The notes: generated by a model from the letters alone, not told the origin. A stretch of DNA of 39,475 nt from Frankia nepalensis (GCF_016786325.1 NZ_JADWYU010000142.1:55598-95072), one strand, 5' to 3'; shown: positions 15,274-24,930, numbered from the stretch's first letter. Program-made: numbers and translations.

Positions 15274-16850
15274 CAGGCACCGCCCGTGGCCGTGGAAGGG
15301 CGGCGGGGGCGGAACTGGTCGGGGTCGGTGACGGTCGCGAGTTTGGCGGTCAGTCGTTCGGACAGGTCGACCTCGGTGCGTACGGCCCGGGCGGCGCGGG
15401 GGTGCCAGCGCCACAGCTCGGCGGAGCTGACGGTGCCGGCCCGGTACTCGCCGATCTCCCGGATGCCGGTGACCACCCGGCCGGTGGGTTGCTGGGCGAC
15501 GTGGACGACCAGGTCGACCGTTGCCGCGATGGTCTCCAGCACCACGGTCTCGGGAACGGTGCGTGAGCTGATCGCGGCGTAGGTCCGCAGCCGGCCGATG
15601 ACGTCGGCGGCGGAGGGGGCGTGGATCGTGGTGGCGACACCGTGGGCGATGCCCTGCCCGGCGGCGAGCAGCAGGGGTAGCACGCCGCCGTCGGGTTTGA
15701 GCTCCCCGAGCAGGACCCGGCCCGGAGTCTGGCGGCGCAGGTCGGCGGTCAGGTAGCGCTCCATCGGATACTCGCCTCGGCCGTCGACGTTGGCTTCGCG
15801 GGCTTCGAACTCGACGAGGTTGCGCCAGCGGCCGCGGTCGAGGAACAGTTCGGCTTCGTCCTCGACGACGACGACGCGTTCAAGTGCTCGGTCAGTCGGG
15901 GTGGCGTTCGCCCACGCGCGGAGCAAGGTGGTCTTGCCGGCGCCGGTGCCGCCGGAGATGACCAGGCCGAACGGGACCTGGAGGGCCGCGGTCGCCGCCA
16001 GCAGCGCGACGACGTCGGGTCCGCACATGCCGGTGCCGGCCAAGCCCATCAACGTGTCCAGGGCGGGGGTGAACAGCCGGCAATCCAGGTGGGTCAGGGA
16101 CGTCACCCGGCCGACCGCGTGTACCCGGACCCCGTTGGGGAGCCGGAAACGGACCGATGGGTTGGCCTCGTCGAACCGCCGACCGGCCAGCGCCGCCTGC
16201 GCGGCCGCCCACTCCCACACCTGCTCGTCGCCGCCAAACGGGGAGGCGGTTTCGAACCGGGTGCCGGTGGCCCGTTCGGTGCAGATCATGTTGACGGCGC
16301 CGTTGACCTCGACGTCGCTCCACCGGTGCGCCGCCGTCAACGCCGGGCCCAGCGGCCCCAGCTCCGCCCGTGCCGCCCGCGCCCGCCGCCGGATCACGTC
16401 CTCCACCGTCGGTGCCAGCGGTGGCCGGTTCTCGGCGGCGGCCTGCTGGCGGGCGGCGACAAGCACCGCGGTGATGGTTTCCTCGACGAGAGCACCACGG
16501 TCCGCGGCCCGCACCGACACCCCGCCGCGGCGGGCCTGAGTCAGCCGCGCCTCGACCAGTTCGTCGATCCGGGTCACGTAGGCGTCGACCAGCTTGTCGT
16601 CGATCAGGCCGACCGCCGGCCGGTCCGCCAGCCGTCCCGCCGTCGGCCCGCGAAAGCCGCCCGTTCCGGGTGTCACCGTGGTCCCCGCCGCCAGCGGCGC
16701 CTGGCCGGCACCCGTCCGCCGGCCCGCCGCTGAGGTCGGGCCTGTGGCCTGGCGGGCCGCGGCCGGCGCCGGACCGCCAAGGCTCTGTGCCGCCCGGCCC
16801 GCCAGGCTCCGGGCGTCGTCGCCGCTGGACGGGCGGGGGACGGCCATCAC
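15270..16850 (-). CDS. tadA: Tad secretion ATPase TadA/CpaF
   Basis: The 526-aa hexameric secretion ATPase has an Ala/Pro-rich N-terminus (about 1-80), a helical N domain, then the RecA-like core: Walker A SGGTGAGKTT near residue 305, VVVVEDEAELFL (Asp box), RQTPGRVLLGELKPDG near 380 (Walker B) and HGVATTIHAPSAADVIGRL near 405 (His box). It energises pilus assembly from the cytoplasmic face. Odd point: the usual GEVRGGE after Walker B reads GELKPDG here, so the second glutamate and the arginine are replaced. Start is GTG 16850 or ATG 16847; both overlap the end of the SAF gene. Confidence 0.9.
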   Translation of the reverse strand: MMAVPRPSSGDDARSLAGRAAQSLGGPAPAAARQATGPTSAAGRRTGAGQAPLAAGTTVTPGTGGFRGPTAGRLADRPAVGLIDDKLVDAYVTRIDELVEARLTQARRGGVSVRAADRGALVEETITAVLVAARQQAAAENRPPLAPTVEDVIRRRARAARAELGPLGPALTAAHRWSDVEVNGAVNMICTERATGTRFETASPFGGDEQVWEWAAAQAALAGRRFDEANPSVRFRLPNGVRVHAVGRVTSLTHLDCRLFTPALDTLMGLAGTGMCGPDVVALLAATAALQVPFGLVISGGTGAGKTTLLRAWANATPTDRALERVVVVEDEAELFLDRGRWRNLVEFEAREANVDGRGEYPMERYLTADLRRQTPGRVLLGELKPDGGVLPLLLAAGQGIAHGVATTIHAPSAADVIGRLRTYAAISSRTVPETVVLETIAATVDLVVHVAQQPTGRVVTGIREIGEYRAGTVSSAELWRWHPRAARAVRTEVDLSERLTAKLATVTDPDQFRPRRPSTATGGAW

Positions 16851-17734
16851 CGACCGCCCCCGACCGTGCCGGCCAACCCATCGCCACCGATTCCGCTGCC
16901 ACCGGTCGTACCGCCGGGCATGCCAGCTGGTGTAGCGGAAGGCGACCTGGTCGCCCCGCCGACCGCGCCAGCGCTCGGCCCGGCCGTGGTGGCCGGGCCA
17001 GGACCGGTCGCCGCCTCACCGGTCGAAGCCGAACCGTCGACGGCAACCCCAGGAGAGCCGGCGCCGGTGGCGCCAAGAAGCCGGACCCCCGGGCTGACAG
17101 CGGCCACCGTCGCGACCCGCGCCGCCAGATCCGCCGGAACCGCCAGGTAGACCACCGTCTCCCCGGTCCCGGACGCACCCGACGGCCGACGGACCTCGGT
17201 CACCGTCACACCCCGGGCCAGCGTCAGCGCGGTCTTCGTCACCGGGTCGATTCCCACGACGTCGACCCGCTCACCCGGGCGCGGCGCCGCCGACGGCAAC
17301 CCCGCCGGATCGACCGCGACCCCAAGCGTCAACGTCCCCGCCGGCCCCGCCACCGACCCCACCAGCTCCGGCGTCACCAACGTCCCCGCCGGAAGGTCCA
17401 CCAGCGCCTGGCGGCCCAGCAGAAGATCCCGCGCCATCGCCGGGGTCGCCAGTCGCACCGCGCCGCCGTCCGCCGCGACCCGTACCTGCGCCAGATCCGC
17501 CGCCGTGACCACCTGCCCGCGCGCCACTGGCCGGGACAGCGCCACCGCGTCGACCATCGACTGCCCGCCGGACCCGAGCCACAACGCCCCGCCGGCGCCC
17601 AGCACCGCCAGCAGCAGCCCGGCCAGCACCCCACCCCACCGCCGCGCCGGCCGCCCCACGTCCGACGGGCCGCCGGGGGCGTCGAGACTCTCCTCGACGT
17701 CGGTGTCGTCCCAGTGATCGGTGTAGGCCATCAC
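16847..17734 (-). CDS. cpaB: SAF-domain protein, CpaB/RcpC-like
   Basis: The protein is about 295 aa. An acidic N-terminus is followed by one membrane helix (WGGVLAGLLLAVLGAGGALW, about 33-54) and a SAF domain (RPVARGQVVTAADLAQVRVA through LPAGTLVTPELV, about 66-125). A CpaB-type C-terminal domain comes next (LGVAVDPAGLPSAAPRPGER), then a Gly/Thr/Ser-rich tail. CpaB/RcpC proteins act in the periplasm or wall space to support Tad pilus extrusion and may bind carbohydrate. GGAGG upstream fits either GTG 17734 (6 nt) or ATG 17731 (9 nt). It is followed directly by tadA with overlapping codons. Confidence 0.85.
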   Translation of the reverse strand: MMAYTDHWDDTDVEESLDAPGGPSDVGRPARRWGGVLAGLLLAVLGAGGALWLGSGGQSMVDAVALSRPVARGQVVTAADLAQVRVAADGGAVRLATPAMARDLLLGRQALVDLPAGTLVTPELVGSVAGPAGTLTLGVAVDPAGLPSAAPRPGERVDVVGIDPVTKTALTLARGVTVTEVRRPSGASGTGETVVYLAVPADLAARVATVAAVSPGVRLLGATGAGSPGVAVDGSASTGEAATGPGPATTAGPSAGAVGGATRSPSATPAGMPGGTTGGSGIGGDGLAGTVGGGR

Positions 17735-17864
17735 CCACCACCTCCAGCTCGCTGGCCACCGGTCCGCTGGCAGCAGCCGGCAAGGCCGCCGTGTCCGTGG
17801 TCGGTGGCCGGTGATCCTTCAGCGCGAAGTCGGTCGGTTGCGGGCTGCGGGGTCAAGGCTGTGA

Positions 17865-18788
17865 TCATGAGCCGTTTCTCTCCAGGGCCTGGTATTCGTG
17901 GACCACGGCCTCGATCGGAGTCGTGGTGATTAGCGGATCGAGGGCGCCGGTCTGGCCGTCACTGGCCGTCCAGGTGACCGACCAGCGGATCGACAGCGAC
18001 GCCGGCCAGAACCGGCCATTCGGCGCCGCCGTCGAGGCGTCCCGATAGATGTAGGAACAGTCCGGAGCCGCGGCCGGCGGCGGCGCGGACGCGTCGAACG
18101 TCGCCCCCGGCCCGGCGCAGCTCACCGGGGCGGTGCCGTCACCCGGGTCGAAGACCAGCTCAACCGGGAGCGCCGTCACCGACACCGACAGACCCAGCGC
18201 CTCAGCTGTGCCCGTCACGGGAGCCCACTGGCCGGCGGGGGCGGCGAACCAGGTCGCCACGTTCACGACCAGCCCTCGGGCCAGATCCGGCGACAACACC
18301 GGCACGGGCAACGGCAACCGGCGACCCACGTCATCCACCGCCGAGGTCCGCAGACCCGGAACATTGGCGAGGGTGAACCACTGCCAGTCGGTGACGGTGC
18401 CGTCCGCGCAGACCCGCGCATACAGCCGCGACGTCGACCCATCCGGCTCCACCCGATCGGCCTCGTGCACCGGGACGTCCTCGGGAAGCACTTGGCCGAT
18501 CACACCGGCTACTGCTGTGCTTGGCCGCCACGCACAACTCGGCGCGGGTCCGGCCGCACTGTTTCCGCCCGCGGGTGTGGCTTCGTCGTCCGCTGACGAG
18601 ACCGAGGCGAGTATCTGTTGGCGGTCCTCGTCGGATTCGACTTGGCCATCAGCCTGGATACCTGTGCTGTCCCACCATCTGAGGGAGAGCGGGTCGTCGG
18701 CTGCGGCAGGTAGAGCTGTCGCTAGGACGGTGAGAATGATGGTTGCAGCGCCGGCCATGGTCAGGAGGAGACGGGGCGGGGCGGGCAC
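17865..18788 (-). CDS. Secreted protein of Tad cluster, PKD-like segment
   Basis: The 307-aa protein starts at GTG 18788, supported by GGAAGG about 8 nt upstream. It has a Sec signal peptide (LLLTMAGAATIILTVLATAL, then PAAAD, cleavage about residue 30). The mature part is exported, Ala/Pro/Asp-rich and has four cysteines. The stretch ELVFDPGDGTAPVSCAGPGA resembles a PKD-like fold where the strand pair is followed by DPGDG. Such proteins often open actinobacterial Tad clusters, and their role is unknown. The start overlaps the end of the lipoprotein gene by 28 nt, so the two are probably co-translated. Confidence 0.7.
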   Translation of the reverse strand: MPAPPRLLLTMAGAATIILTVLATALPAAADDPLSLRWWDSTGIQADGQVESDEDRQQILASVSSADDEATPAGGNSAAGPAPSCAWRPSTAVAGVIGQVLPEDVPVHEADRVEPDGSTSRLYARVCADGTVTDWQWFTLANVPGLRTSAVDDVGRRLPLPVPVLSPDLARGLVVNVATWFAAPAGQWAPVTGTAEALGLSVSVTALPVELVFDPGDGTAPVSCAGPGATFDASAPPPAAAPDCSYIYRDASTAAPNGRFWPASLSIRWSVTWTASDGQTGALDPLITTTPIEAVVHEYQALERNGS

Positions 18789-19426
18789 CGGTTCTCGCCT
18801 TCCCAGCTGTCCACGACCACGCCGCTGCTGATCTTCCAGCTGCCGTCGAGTTGCTCCACCCAGGTCGTGCGGGTCCGCCCACTACCCGGGGTATTCCGGA
18901 CGAAGATCTCCTTCCCGTCGGGCGCTCGGTTGACGCCGTCGATGATGGGGTCGCTATCCCAGCCACAGACCGTGGCGACCGCCTGTCCGGCCGGCGGCAA
19001 GGACTCGATGCTGATGTCCTCGATGACGTAGTAGGAACCAGGGTCCTGGCGAACGACGTAGCCCCGCTCGGCGAACCACTCCATCCGGCCGCGAACGTTG
19101 TCGCCGGCGACGGACTGGTCGGTGTAGACCGCGCGCAGTGCATCGACGAGGGCCCCGTCGGACGGGTTCGCGGCAGCGGCGCGGTAGGCATCGAAGTACT
19201 GCTTCTGGGCCGCCGTGACGGCGGCGCGGACCTCGGCGGCGGGGTCCGCGGGCGAGGTGGCGGCCGTCGCCGTGCCAACTGATTCAGTCAGGACGGGCGC
19301 TGGACCCTCGTCATCGCCCGAGCCGCCGCAGGCGCCTGCGGCCAGACACACGCCGAGCAGAACCGCGAACATGGCGGTCCGCGTGCGAAGGCCCGATGTC
19401 CTCTTGTGGAAATGCGATGGCCACAT
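18761..19426 (-). CDS. Putative lipoprotein at the head of the Tad operon
   Basis: From ATG 19426 the protein is 221 aa, with a basic N-region then TAMFAVLLGVCLAAGAC, a signal peptide ending in a weak lipobox (AGAC). The mature part has a helical segment AAVTAAQKQYFDAYRAAAAN and a beta-rich end (TTWVEQLDGSWKISSGVVVD) resembling small NTF2-like or DUF4878-like extracytoplasmic domains. No ribosome site is clear; ATG 19372 and ATG 19447 are alternatives. It is the first gene of the leftward Tad transcript, so the operon promoter should lie in 19430-19700. The function is not known. Confidence 0.65.
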   Translation of the reverse strand: MWPSHFHKRTSGLRTRTAMFAVLLGVCLAAGACGGSGDDEGPAPVLTESVGTATAATSPADPAAEVRAAVTAAQKQYFDAYRAAAANPSDGALVDALRAVYTDQSVAGDNVRGRMEWFAERGYVVRQDPGSYYVIEDISIESLPPAGQAVATVCGWDSDPIIDGVNRAPDGKEIFVRNTPGSGRTRTTWVEQLDGSWKISSGVVVDSWEGENRCPPRPVSS

Positions 19427-19438
19427 CTGGTCATTCGC

Positions 19439-19475
19439 TGTCCACATCAGGACGGTCCGTGTCCTGATGTGGACA
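19439..19475. promoter_or_regulatory. Perfect 15-bp inverted repeat upstream of the Tad operon
   Basis: TGTCCACATCAGGAC (19439-19453) is followed by 7 nt and then its exact reverse complement (19461-19475). It lies just before the first gene of the Tad operon and overlaps one alternative start codon. It could be a regulator's operator or an RNA hairpin in the leader. Confidence 0.6.
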
Positions 19476-20247
19476 CGGCGGGCGTGCGTGGCATTCAGCT
19501 CGCGGAATTCTGGTCGCGGGCGGGCATGCACCAGGTCCTCCAACAGGCGTGGCTGGGGCGCCTCGACGCCGAGGCGTGGGAACGCCGCCAAGACGGCGGC
19601 ATGAGCGACGAAACCCCAGCTCAATCCAGGTTCCCGCCGCAAGGTGGAGCAGTACAGCCACCCGGCCGGTGGGCGCCGGCCGGACGTGAACGGCTACCGG
19701 AGCGAAACCCGCCCCGGTGGCCGGAATAATCCTTGGTGAAACGGTGGTACCACAGGAATAAGCGCTTGAATAGCCGTACCACGCGCTCTGTGGATAACCG
19801 CCGCCAAGCGTTGGGCACCGTCCGTTACCGGGAAGGTGGGCCTCCCGCGCCGGCCGTGCCATCAGCGCATCCGCAATCCACCAGGCAGCCTGCCGGGCCG
19901 TTCGTATCCCCGCGCCAGGGAGGCTCCCATGCCCGTGGTCGGGCTCTGTCGCCTCGTGCCGTCTGATGCCGGGACCGACCTCCGCATGCCGTCCAGTGCC
20001 GCCCGGGGCGGGCCTAACCTTTCGGGGGTCGACGATCTCGCTTCGTGCCGCGTCCGGCCACGTGCCCCTCGTTCTGGCCACCGCCCGCCTCCTGGTCGAT
20101 GCGCGGATCTGGGCGAGTAGCCGGATCGGCTACGCACCGTAGCGATAGTGATTCACGTCACGTAGTGGGAGGTGGCTCTGGCTCCCGTACTGACACCTCA
20201 CGAACCGGTCGCGCCGGTTCGTGGGCGTCTCGCGGAGCCTCGATCTC
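19476..20247. other. Intergenic region between traA end and Tad operon head
   Basis: No gene is supported. The notable part is a lower-GC segment about 19725-19800 with a 10-bp palindrome GTGGTACCAC (19744-19753) and a perfect DnaA box TTATCCACA on the minus strand (19797-19789). The rest is GC-rich with open frames that look like shadows. It may carry the Tad operon promoter and the traA terminator. Confidence 0.45.
19789..19797 (-). promoter_or_regulatory. DnaA-box-like site
   Basis: TTATCCACA matches the E. coli DnaA box consensus exactly. It lies beside a lower-GC segment. A matching site occurs at 29693-29685 on the other side of the relaxase module. A single box can be chance; the pairing is what makes it worth listing. 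Confidence 0.35.
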
Positions 20248-23200
20248 CTACAGCGGCAGCGGCGGGCCGACGTCGAGGCCGGGCTGGCAGGCCTGGTCGT
20301 AGAGGTCGGCGGCCGCCGGGTTGGCGGGGCGCTCGCCCAGGGCGCGGCGGGCCGGGTCGGCGCCGTCGGGGGCGGCGGGGGTGCCGTGAGGCAGGCCGAG
20401 GCGGTGGTGGCGGTAGTGCTCGACGCGGTGGGCCGCGGTGTCCCAGGTCGCTGTCGCGGGGCCTGCGGGCCGGGGGCCGAGGAGGTCGGTGAGGTAGCGG
20501 GGAGGTTCGGCGGTGGCGCGCAGATGCGCCTGGTTGGTCTGGCGGTCGAGTGCGGCCTCCAGGCGGATCCGTCGCGCCGTGGCCTCGGCGTGGGTCCGGG
20601 CCGTGATGCCCGGTGTGTCGGCGAAGCGGAGGGGCTGGTCGTCGAGGAGGTCTCGCTCAGCGAACAGGGCAGCGGTCGGTCGGGTGGCGAGGTGGTTGGT
20701 CTCCGCGGTGTCCAAAAGCTGGCTGACGGTGTTCCAGTCGTGCTGGGCGGTTGCCGGGGCGGGCAGTTCGTAGAGGGAGCCGTCGACGCCGGCGGCCGCG
20801 CACAGGTCGGTGACGCGGCGGGTGAGGATGGGCGCGCCGGTACGCACGCCGATCAGGGGTTCGCGGCGCAGCGCGGCGCGGAGCTCGTCGGGGTGGTGGC
20901 CGTGGTCGAGCAGAGCATGCAGGCCGGCGATGGCGCGGCCGAGGGGGAGGGCTTCGCGGGGGCTGTGGAAGCGGGCGCGGGCCTCGTCGGGCAGGGCGGT
21001 GGCCCAGCCGTGGGCGAGGTGGGTGGCCTGGTCGTGGTGGCGTAGCCACGGGTCGCGGCGACGGTCGTCGTGGATGGCGCCGGGTGGTGGTCCGGGGTCG
21101 TGCGGCGGGGCGTCGGCGCGGTGGCGGGCGTGGTAGATCGCGAGGCCGATGACGGCGTCGTCCCAGGCGGCCCGGTCGGGGCCGGACGGCGGTCGGGGGC
21201 CGATGCGGGCGAGCAGTTCGGGTGGCGGCTGGGTGACGGCGGTGGCGCGCAGCGCGGCTTCGGTGGCGAGCTCGGCGCGTCGGAGCAGGACCTGACGCGG
21301 CAGGCCGGCGCCTGCCGAGGTCGGTCGCGGCGTAGCCGGTGTGAACCGCGGCGCGTGCGGCGCGGATCGCGCCACGTCGGGCCCACCCGCGCCGTCGGTG
21401 TCGTTCGCCGTGGCGACGCGGTCGCGAGGCGGGCGGCGGTCCGGCCGGTCGCCCTGGTCGCCGGGGTGGGCGTCGGTGAGGCGCAGGGCGGTGAGCTCGG
21501 CGAGGGTGTGGTGCCGGCGAAGCGCGTGGGCGGCGGTGGCGGCGGGGTCGTGGTCGGTGGCGAGGCGTTCGGCGCGGGTACGGGCAAGGCGGTCGGCGAG
21601 CCGGTCCAGGGGGCTGTCGGGGTCGGGGCCGGCCGGCAGCCAGGTCTCGTCGTCGGCGTGCTCCGTGAGGTCGGCGCGGCTCAGGACATAGGCGTGCAGG
21701 CCGACGCGGGCACGCGAGAGCATGACGTAGGCGGCGGGACGGCTCGTGTCGTCAGGCAGGACGGCGCGGGCGGTGTCCATGGTGGACCCCTGCGCCTTGG
21801 CCGCGGTCAGGGCGTAGGCGTGGCCGAGGCCGCCGTCACGGCCGTCGTCGAACCGGTGGGTGAGGTATTTCCAGGGGACGACGACGGTGCCCTTCGACGG
21901 GAAATGGACCTCGAGGGCGCGCGCGTGCGGGTCGTCGGCCGGGTGGACGGCGGTGACGACGCCGATGGTGCCGGTGCGGATGTATGCGGAGGCGGGCTTG
22001 CCGACCGGGACGAGGCTGTGGCCGGCCTGGGTGAGGGTGATGACCTCGTCGCCGACCTGGTATTCGCGGCCGGCGGCGCGCAGGACCGGGCCGGTCAGCG
22101 TGCCGTCGGCGACCAGCAGGGCGCGGGCGGCGGCGTTGAGCTCCTCGACGTCACGGTGGCGTTCGGCCATCATCTGGACCCCGGCTGGCCGGGGCGCCTT
22201 GGCGCGCCCCGTGCCGTGCCGCCCCTGGCGGGAGGTGCTGTTCATCTCGTCTCCTTCTCCGTGCACGGTGGTGGGCGTGGCGCGGTTCGTGGCGCCCGCG
22301 TCGTCCGGGGCGGCCCGGCTCGGCGCGCTGGCCGCGGTTCGCGCGCCGTGGCGCACCTGATGGCGTTCGGCGTACCAGTCGGCGACGGCGCGTTCGAGGA
22401 GCGTGCCGACGTCGTCGGCGAGGTGGATGTGGCCCGCGGCGGCGAGGCGGTCGAGGGTGGCGCGGACGGCTGGCGCGGTGTCGGCGCGCAGCGCGGCCAG
22501 CGCGGCGCGGACCGGCGCCATCGCGGCGCCGGCCTGGCGGTGCACCGTCGTCAGGCCGGGGAGGTCGTCGGCGCGGGCGACCAGGTGGGTGAACCAGCCG
22601 CCGGCGGCGACGGAGCCGAGCTGGGCGGGGTCACCCACCGCGATGATCACGGTGCCGGTGCGGGTGGCGTAGCGCAGGAGCCGTTCGGCGTCGCGGGTGG
22701 CGACCTGGGTGGCCTCGTCGACGATGAGGGCCGCGCCGGGTGGCCACACGTCGGCCGGGGTGTCGGTGTTGTCGAGGCGGGTGAGCCAGCTGGCGACGAC
22801 GCGGGCGGGGATGCCGATCCGGTCGGCGAGCTCCTCGGCCTGGCGTCCGCCGTGCGCGGTGGCCAGGACCGGGTGGCCGGCGGCGGCCAGGATCTTGGCC
22901 AGGACACGCATGGCTTCGGTCTTGCCGGTGCCGGCCGGGCCGACCGCCAGGCGGACCAGGTCACCGCTGGTCAGCAGCCGGCGGACCAGCTCCACCTGCT
23001 CGGCCGACAGCGCCGGCCCGCCGCCGGGCGCGGGGCCGGTGGCGGCGCCCAGGTGGGTGTCGAGGAGCGCCGGGTCGACGAGGAGGCGCGGCCGGGCGCC
23101 AGCGGCGACCTGGCCCTGGCGGTGCAGGGCGAACAGGGTGTCCTCCGCGGCCAGCAGACCTTCGACGGTGAAAAGGGGTTCGGGTTCGTGGCGGCGGCGG

Positions 23201-24864
23201 GCGCGGACCGTGTCGTGCAGGAGGACGACGCGTCGGTCGGCGAGGAACCGGTCGGCCAGCCGCTCGATCTGCTCGGCGTCGAGCCGGTCTCCGGCCCAGC
23301 CGGCGACGTGGCGGACCACGTCACGGCGGACGAACGTGGTGGCACGGGCCGTCAGCCCGGAGTCGCCGGCCAGGCGGGTGAACAGAGCCTCGATGTCGTC
23401 GTCCCGCGCGGACGCGCGCGGCCCCGGATCGTCGGCGAGGGTGGGAGCGAGCTGGCTGACCCGCGCCGGGGTCCAGCCGGCGGCGGTCAGCCGGTCGAGC
23501 TGGGTCTGGGCGACCTGCTCGTCGGCGAGGACCTTCTTCGGCGCGCGGGAGCGCAGTTGGGCCACGGCCGCGGTCCCCCCGGACGGTTCCAGGCCGGCGG
23601 CGACGAGCTGCGCGAACTCGGCGCTCACCTCGCCGTGCCGGGTCGAGAACGCGGCCAGCAGGTCAGTGGGGAAACCGGCGATCTCGGCGACCCCGCTGCG
23701 CGCCGGCTCCCAGGCGACGCCGCGGCGGGCGGACAGCTCGTGGCGCAGCACCGCCGCGCCGACGTAGCCGGCGGTCGTCACCTCGCGCAGCAGCACCTCC
23801 GAGTCGACCGTCCGCCATTCCCAGCCGCCCGGCCCCGGGTCGTCCGGGTCGGCGGGGACGGCGACCGCGTTGACGACGATGTTGTGGACGTGCAGGTGGG
23901 CTTCGCTGCTGCGTGACACGTGATGCAGATACGACGCCACCGCGAGGCCGAGCGCGCGCCGGCTGGTCTTGTGGACCACGCCGAACGCGGCGTGGCGTTC
24001 CAGGTAGCTGATGGTCGCGTCCACCGCCGTGTCCAACGCCGCCGCGATGTCGGCACGCAGCGCGTCGTCGCCGAACGCCCACAGCAGGCTCACCGACTTC
24101 GGCGCCGCGCACACCACGTCATAGCCCAGCACCGTCGCCGGCGGCGTTCGCTGGACGAGCCACCGCTCCAGCTCGGCCCGGCGTACTCGCCACCGCCCAT
24201 CCGGGCCGTGCTCGCCGACCAGCAGGTCCGCCCGCCGCTGACCTTCGGGCGCCCTGACCGTCGGCGAACCAGGCTCGCCGCGATCCGCCGAGGCCGCGGT
24301 GCCGGCCAGGGCGCCGGCTGCGTCCTCCTCGGCGCCGCCATCGGCTGGTGAACGACCGGCCAGGTCCGCGGCGCGGAGTTCGGCGGCGCGGCGCAGCGAC
24401 CGGCGCAGGTACTCCGGGGCGACCCCGGCCAGCGCCGCGGCCCGCGCCACCGTCAACCATTCCCCGCCGTCAACGGGAGTGCCTGGCGCCCGCGCGTCGC
24501 CGCCCACGCCCGCCGCGGCAGCCGCTGGCCCGGCCAGGGCGGACCCGCCGGTCGCGGCGCCGTCGGGTCGCGCGGCCCGCCCGGCGGAACCGGCCGCGGT
24601 CAGCAACGACTGGCCGGTGACCGCGTGCCGACCCCCCAGCACCCGAGCCAGCGCCTCACTGGACACCGGCCCGCGCAGCCCGACCAGCGCCGCGCCCCGG
24701 CCACGCGCCCAGCCCGCGGCCGTCCGCCGGGCGTGGTACCGCGTCAGCCCGGCCGCCGCGCCTGGCTGCCCGGCCTCGACATAGACGACGACCGCGCGCG
24801 CCACCCGCGCGACGTCCCCCGCGCCGCGCACCCGCACCCTCAACACCCGCGCCTTCGTGATCAT
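20248..24864 (-). CDS. traA: MobF-type relaxase-helicase (TraA/TrwC-like)
   Basis: From ATG 24864 (MITKARVLRVRVRG) the protein is 1538 aa. The TrwC relaxase domain covers about 1-420, with DVVCAAPKSVSLLWAF and the metal-binding HLHVHN near 320. The helicase part has Walker A GPAGTGKTEAM near 643, Walker B ALIVDEATQ, VGDPAQLGSV, and the UvrD-C-like motif HAYALTAAKAQGST near 1014 followed by AYVMLSRAR. A long helical C-terminus follows. MobF proteins nick oriT, stay bound through a tyrosine and unwind the strand for conjugation. The frame is open back to 25278, but those residues translate GC-rich repeats and are unlikely to be used. The ribosome site is weak. Expression is probably set by the repeat-containing region upstream. 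Confidence 0.9.
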   Translation of the reverse strand: MITKARVLRVRVRGAGDVARVARAVVVYVEAGQPGAAAGLTRYHARRTAAGWARGRGAALVGLRGPVSSEALARVLGGRHAVTGQSLLTAAGSAGRAARPDGAATGGSALAGPAAAAAGVGGDARAPGTPVDGGEWLTVARAAALAGVAPEYLRRSLRRAAELRAADLAGRSPADGGAEEDAAGALAGTAASADRGEPGSPTVRAPEGQRRADLLVGEHGPDGRWRVRRAELERWLVQRTPPATVLGYDVVCAAPKSVSLLWAFGDDALRADIAAALDTAVDATISYLERHAAFGVVHKTSRRALGLAVASYLHHVSRSSEAHLHVHNIVVNAVAVPADPDDPGPGGWEWRTVDSEVLLREVTTAGYVGAAVLRHELSARRGVAWEPARSGVAEIAGFPTDLLAAFSTRHGEVSAEFAQLVAAGLEPSGGTAAVAQLRSRAPKKVLADEQVAQTQLDRLTAAGWTPARVSQLAPTLADDPGPRASARDDDIEALFTRLAGDSGLTARATTFVRRDVVRHVAGWAGDRLDAEQIERLADRFLADRRVVLLHDTVRARRRHEPEPLFTVEGLLAAEDTLFALHRQGQVAAGARPRLLVDPALLDTHLGAATGPAPGGGPALSAEQVELVRRLLTSGDLVRLAVGPAGTGKTEAMRVLAKILAAAGHPVLATAHGGRQAEELADRIGIPARVVASWLTRLDNTDTPADVWPPGAALIVDEATQVATRDAERLLRYATRTGTVIIAVGDPAQLGSVAAGGWFTHLVARADDLPGLTTVHRQAGAAMAPVRAALAALRADTAPAVRATLDRLAAAGHIHLADDVGTLLERAVADWYAERHQVRHGARTAASAPSRAAPDDAGATNRATPTTVHGEGDEMNSTSRQGRHGTGRAKAPRPAGVQMMAERHRDVEELNAAARALLVADGTLTGPVLRAAGREYQVGDEVITLTQAGHSLVPVGKPASAYIRTGTIGVVTAVHPADDPHARALEVHFPSKGTVVVPWKYLTHRFDDGRDGGLGHAYALTAAKAQGSTMDTARAVLPDDTSRPAAYVMLSRARVGLHAYVLSRADLTEHADDETWLPAGPDPDSPLDRLADRLARTRAERLATDHDPAATAAHALRRHHTLAELTALRLTDAHPGDQGDRPDRRPPRDRVATANDTDGAGGPDVARSAPHAPRFTPATPRPTSAGAGLPRQVLLRRAELATEAALRATAVTQPPPELLARIGPRPPSGPDRAAWDDAVIGLAIYHARHRADAPPHDPGPPPGAIHDDRRRDPWLRHHDQATHLAHGWATALPDEARARFHSPREALPLGRAIAGLHALLDHGHHPDELRAALRREPLIGVRTGAPILTRRVTDLCAAAGVDGSLYELPAPATAQHDWNTVSQLLDTAETNHLATRPTAALFAERDLLDDQPLRFADTPGITARTHAEATARRIRLEAALDRQTNQAHLRATAEPPRYLTDLLGPRPAGPATATWDTAAHRVEHYRHHRLGLPHGTPAAPDGADPARRALGERPANPAAADLYDQACQPGLDVGPPLPL

Positions 24865-24930
24865 CGGCCACCGTCCCGTCTCGCCGGACCCGGCGCAGGA
24901 CCGGGGCGAACCAGCACGACGGTGCCTGGC

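Noticed and set aside
21070-23916. 948-aa plus-strand frame
   Set aside because: Antisense to the relaxase-helicase, whose motifs are complete; the frame is a Gly/Val-rich composition shadow.
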